Positions 59,815 to 64,000 of a stretch of 64,000 bases of DNA are shown one piece after another; the first letter of the stretch is position 1, and every line of letters starts with the position of its first letter. The position numbers and the translations under genes are program-made. The stretch comes from Bog-473 sp963764305. Lineage in GTDB: Bacteria > Actinomycetota > Acidimicrobiia > Acidimicrobiales > RAAP-2. The notes beneath the pieces are model-generated. The model was not told the origin of the DNA. It searched no databases and worked only from the letters and a program-made list of their open reading frames with translations. Location: NCBI GenBank assembly GCA_963764305.1, contig CAVXSD010000006.1, positions 248,001 through 312,000 of the forward strand, in the 5' to 3' direction.

Positions 59815-61455
59815 CTAGACGGCGCGACCCCGCAGGCTCCGGTACTGCCGCACCAGTGATGCCGTCGACGAGTCCTCGCCCGAGAGATCCGGGGCCGCCG
59901 TGTCGGTCAGGATCGGGGCCAGTTCCTTCGCCATGACCTTCCCCAGCTCGACGCCCCATTGGTCGAACGAATCGATGGCCCAGATGGTGCCCTCGACGAA
60001 CACCGTGTGCTCGTAGAGCGCGACCAACTGACCGAGGATCGACGGCGTGAGCTTCGGGGCCACGATGGTGGAACTGGGGCGGTTGCCGGGCATCACTTTG
60101 TGGGGCACCAACGCGGCCGGCGTTCCCTCCGCCGCGATCTCCTCGGCCGTCTTGCCGAAGGCGAGCGCCTTGGTCTGGGCCAGGCAGTTGGCCATGAGCA
60201 GGTCCTGCTGCTCCCCCGTGTCGTGGGTGGCCTCCGCGAAGGCGATGAAGTCGGCTGGGATCAGCTTCGTGCCCTGGTGGATCAACTGGTAGAAGGCGTG
60301 CTGCCCGTTCGTCCCCGGTTCGCCCCAGAAGATCTCGCCCGTCTGCCCCGCCACCGGCGTGCCGTCGAGCTTGACCGACTTGCCGTTGGACTCCATGGTC
60401 AGCTGCTGCAGATAGGCCGGGAAGCGGGCCAGTCGGTGGCTGTACGGCAGCACCGCGTGAGTCTGCGCTCCGAAGAAGTTGTTGTACCAGACGTTCAGCA
60501 TCCCCTGAATGGCCGGGAGGTTCTCGGCCAACGGCGTCGTCCGGAAATGCTCGTCCATGGCGTGGAAGCCGGCGAGCATCTCGCCGAAGGCCTGGCGCCC
60601 GGTGGCCACCATGAGCGAGAATCCGATGGCTGAGTCGTACGAGTAGCGACCGCCGACCCAGTCCCAGAACTCGAGCATGTTGTCGGTGTCGATGCCAAAC
60701 TCCCCCACCGCCTTGGCGTTGGTGGACACCGCCACGAAGTGCTTCGCCACCGCGTCGTCACCGGCGGCACTGCCCAACCCGGCCAGGAGCCAGTCCCTCG
60801 CTGCCGCGGCGTTGGTGAGGGTCTCGAGCGTGGTGAACGTCTTGGAGCTGATCACGAAGAGCGTCGTCTCTGGGTCCAGGTCGTGGGTGGCCGCGTAGAG
60901 ATCGACCGGGTCGACGTTCGACACGAAACGGCTGGTCAGTCCCGGTTTGGCGTAGTCAGCCATTGCCGTCGTGGCCATTGCCGGACCGAGGTCCGAGCCC
61001 CCGATCCCGATGTTGACGACTGCGGCGATCCGCTTGCCCGTGGCCCCGGTCCAGGAGCCGTTGCGGATGCGGTCGGACAGGTCCCCCATTTTCTCCAGCA
61101 CCGCCTGCACGTCGCCCACGACGTCCTGGCCGTCCACGTGCAGCACGGTGCCAGGGGGCATGCGCAGCGCAACGTGGAGCACTTCGCGGTCCTCGGTGGT
61201 GTTGATGTGCACGCCCGCGAACATCGCGTCGCGATGCGCCTCGACGTTGGCCGCCCGGGCCACGTCCATCAGGAGGCGCAGCGTCTCGTCGGTCGCCCGC
61301 TGCTTGGAGTAGTCGAGGACGAGGTCGGCCGCCCCGGCCGTCATCCGCGCCGCCCGCTCGGGGTCGTCCGCGAAGAGCTCGCGCAGATGCCGCGTCGAGA
61401 TCTCGTCGTAGTGCGCCGCCAAGGCCTTCCACTCCGGTGTCGCCGTGAGGTCCAT
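59815..61455 (-). CDS. pgi: Glucose-6-phosphate isomerase
   Basis: A 546-residue enzyme that interconverts glucose 6-phosphate and fructose 6-phosphate. It has VVNIGIGGSDLGPAMA, FVISSKTFTTLETLTNA, the first signature DWVGGRYSYDSAIGFSLMV, the conserved QLTMESNGKSVKLDG and GEIFWGEPGTNGQHAFYQLIHQG. The length is right for the long bacterial form. The ATG at 61455 has TAGATT seven bases upstream; the TAG is the stop of the preceding hydrolase gene. It links to the pentose phosphate genes 10 kb away only by pathway. Confidence 0.96.
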   Translation of the reverse strand: MDLTATPEWKALAAHYDEISTRHLRELFADDPERAARMTAGAADLVLDYSKQRATDETLRLLMDVARAANVEAHRDAMFAGVHINTTEDREVLHVALRMPPGTVLHVDGQDVVGDVQAVLEKMGDLSDRIRNGSWTGATGKRIAAVVNIGIGGSDLGPAMATTAMADYAKPGLTSRFVSNVDPVDLYAATHDLDPETTLFVISSKTFTTLETLTNAAAARDWLLAGLGSAAGDDAVAKHFVAVSTNAKAVGEFGIDTDNMLEFWDWVGGRYSYDSAIGFSLMVATGRQAFGEMLAGFHAMDEHFRTTPLAENLPAIQGMLNVWYNNFFGAQTHAVLPYSHRLARFPAYLQQLTMESNGKSVKLDGTPVAGQTGEIFWGEPGTNGQHAFYQLIHQGTKLIPADFIAFAEATHDTGEQQDLLMANCLAQTKALAFGKTAEEIAAEGTPAALVPHKVMPGNRPSSTIVAPKLTPSILGQLVALYEHTVFVEGTIWAIDSFDQWGVELGKVMAKELAPILTDTAAPDLSGEDSSTASLVRQYRSLRGRAV

Positions 61456-61462
61456 GGCAGGC

Positions 61463-61468
61463 AATCTA
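61463..61468 (-). promoter_or_regulatory. -10 element TAGATT of pgi
   Basis: TAGATT, seven bases, ATG on the minus strand; the same hexamer and spacing precede fbiC, and there too it contains the upstream stop codon. Confidence 0.5.
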
Positions 61469-62278
61469 CGGCGCGTCGCGCCCCGGCGTGTCCTTGGCGA
61501 GGAAGGCGATGATGGCCGGGATCGCCGCGGCATCCTGCAGCAAGAAGCCGTGGCCCCCATCGAACATCTCGAGCCGCGCGCCCGGGATCTTTCGGGCCAG
61601 GAACTCGCTGTTGGCCTGCGGCGCGATCCCGTCGAACCTCCCGCCGCACACGAGGGTTGGGCACCCGATGGCGCCGAGGCGCCCGGAGGTGTCGTGGTCG
61701 GCGCGGGCGGCCAGCTGGTTGGTCAGGCCCCGGGCGGGGGACTCCCCCGTCCCTGCAGGCATGCGCTCGGCGATGAGGGCCACCATCTCGGGATGGTCCT
61801 TGCGCCAGGCCTCGTCCCACCGGGTGTCGAGGAGCTCCATGCGCCGTGCCGACCCCTCGTCGGGGCTCAGGTTGACCAACTCCTGCAGCGGGTACGAGGC
61901 GCCGCCTGCACCCCCGGCCGAGGTGCAGGCCAGGACGAGCCGGCGTACCCGCGCAGGGTGGCGGATGGCCAGCTCCTGGGCCACCATGCCACCGAAGGAA
62001 GTTCCTATGACGAGGCAGTCGTCCCAGCCGACGGTGTCGAGGAGCGCAGTGGCGTCGTCGGCAAAGTCCGCCATGGCGTAGGGCCACGGAGGCACGCTGC
62101 TCTGGCCGAGGCCGCGCTGGTCGTACGACAGGACCTCGAATGACTGCCCCACGAGGCCATCGGCCACTCCTGGCTTCTGGCGCAGGTCGCCGCCAGTTCC
62201 CGAGATGCTCAGCAGTCGCTCGCCGGCGCCCGCCAGCTCGTAATACAGCGAGACGCCATTGACATCGTGGAAGGGCAT
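61466..62278 (-). CDS. Alpha/beta-hydrolase fold protein
   Basis: A 270-residue hydrolase. The oxyanion region is LLSISGTGGDLRQKPG, the nucleophile elbow is VIGTSFGGMVAQELA (S94), the acid is probably D in CGGRFDGIAP and the histidine is in FDGGHGFLLQD. DQRGLGQSS is the usual strand-4 turn. It resembles 3-oxoadipate enol-lactonase-like and other carboxyl-ester hydrolases; the substrate is open. TACTGT stands six bases before the ATG. Confidence 0.87.
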   Translation of the reverse strand: MPFHDVNGVSLYYELAGAGERLLSISGTGGDLRQKPGVADGLVGQSFEVLSYDQRGLGQSSVPPWPYAMADFADDATALLDTVGWDDCLVIGTSFGGMVAQELAIRHPARVRRLVLACTSAGGAGGASYPLQELVNLSPDEGSARRMELLDTRWDEAWRKDHPEMVALIAERMPAGTGESPARGLTNQLAARADHDTSGRLGAIGCPTLVCGGRFDGIAPQANSEFLARKIPGARLEMFDGGHGFLLQDAAAIPAIIAFLAKDTPGRDAP

Positions 62279-62284
62279 GGCCGC

Positions 62285-62290
62285 ACAGTA
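62285..62290 (-). promoter_or_regulatory. -10 element TACTGT of the alpha/beta-hydrolase gene
   Basis: TACTGT, six bases, ATG on the minus strand. Confidence 0.45.
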
Positions 62291-62453
62291 CCGATGAGTC
62301 GGCCACGGACGTGGTGGTCCCGGGCATCCGCAAGGCGACGAAGGAGCGCCGGCGTTTCTCCTCAGCTATGAACGGATTCGTTTAGAGTCGGCGGGTTCAA
62401 GGGGTGAGCGCAACAAGCTCTCCGGTCCCAATTCCCGCAACCCCGGGTGCGGC

Positions 62454-64000
<1,547 letters not shown>

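Overview
The window is high-GC DNA, very probably from an actinobacterium. It carries a complete Pup-proteasome locus (arc, pup, dop, pafA, prcA, prcB), a fused CofG-CofH F420 synthase (FbiC), a DUF4193 protein, a HelR-type RNA polymerase recycling ATPase and a HelY helicase. An Acidimicrobiia-like lineage is my best guess, because the 42-residue GYWLVA/DGGIFxYGDA repeats are, as I recall, frequent there. I cannot prove this without a search. I recognise no rRNA, tRNA, CRISPR array, prophage or insertion sequence, and the gene content is mostly chromosomal housekeeping.

Layout. 1-970: divergent thiD (partial) and thiG. 1007-4805: an iron-box-controlled ferric ABC importer (fbpABC type). 4821-10106: a MerR regulator, a small nuclease-fold protein and the glycine cleavage genes gcvT and gcvP, with a tandem glycine riboswitch in front of gcvP. 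10280-12811: an AhpD-like protein, two crcB fluoride-channel genes behind a fluoride riboswitch, and an SDR oxidoreductase. 12840-15938: helR and a quiet intergenic region. 16220-22355: a MacAB-like exporter cluster with two Gly-rich adaptors and a secreted DUF5666-like protein. 22410-28442: ppa, a VOC protein, a SnoaL-like protein, a HtrA protease, a GNAT enzyme, DUF4193 and two unrecognised proteins. 28790-40263: one long minus-strand block, read arc, dop, pup, prcB, prcA, pafA, tatA/B, tatC, helY, then a double-length ThyX-like gene. 40441-43115: a ferredoxin, trmI and small membrane proteins. 43177-52904: tkt, tal, gnd, pgl, fbiC, a LOG protein and a repeat-bearing amidase. 52906-64000: thpR, an acyl-CoA ligase, a NlpC/P60 protein, a GT-C mannosyltransferase-like gene with a degenerate paralogue fragment, a MarR regulator, pgi, a hydrolase and a partial gltD.

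Two patterns run through the whole window. First, many genes have a TAnnnT -10 hexamer ending 6-7 bases before an ATG or GTG with no ribosome binding site, as expected of leaderless transcripts. This signal also decides several start codons. Second, six conserved genes (gcvP, one crcB, the ThyX-like gene, pafA, the amidase and thpR) are each split by one small indel with good homology on both sides. I read most of these as sequence errors in a draft or metagenomic assembly rather than real pseudogenes, and I annotate each as one gene.

Functional links: iron import is tied to a DtxR/IdeR-type operator. Glycine catabolism is tied to a riboswitch and a MerR regulator in an arrangement that recalls the mycobacterial garA-gcv region. 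Protein turnover (proteasome), Tat export and RNA helicase genes are packed together. The pentose phosphate genes sit in one run with F420 synthesis but without zwf.
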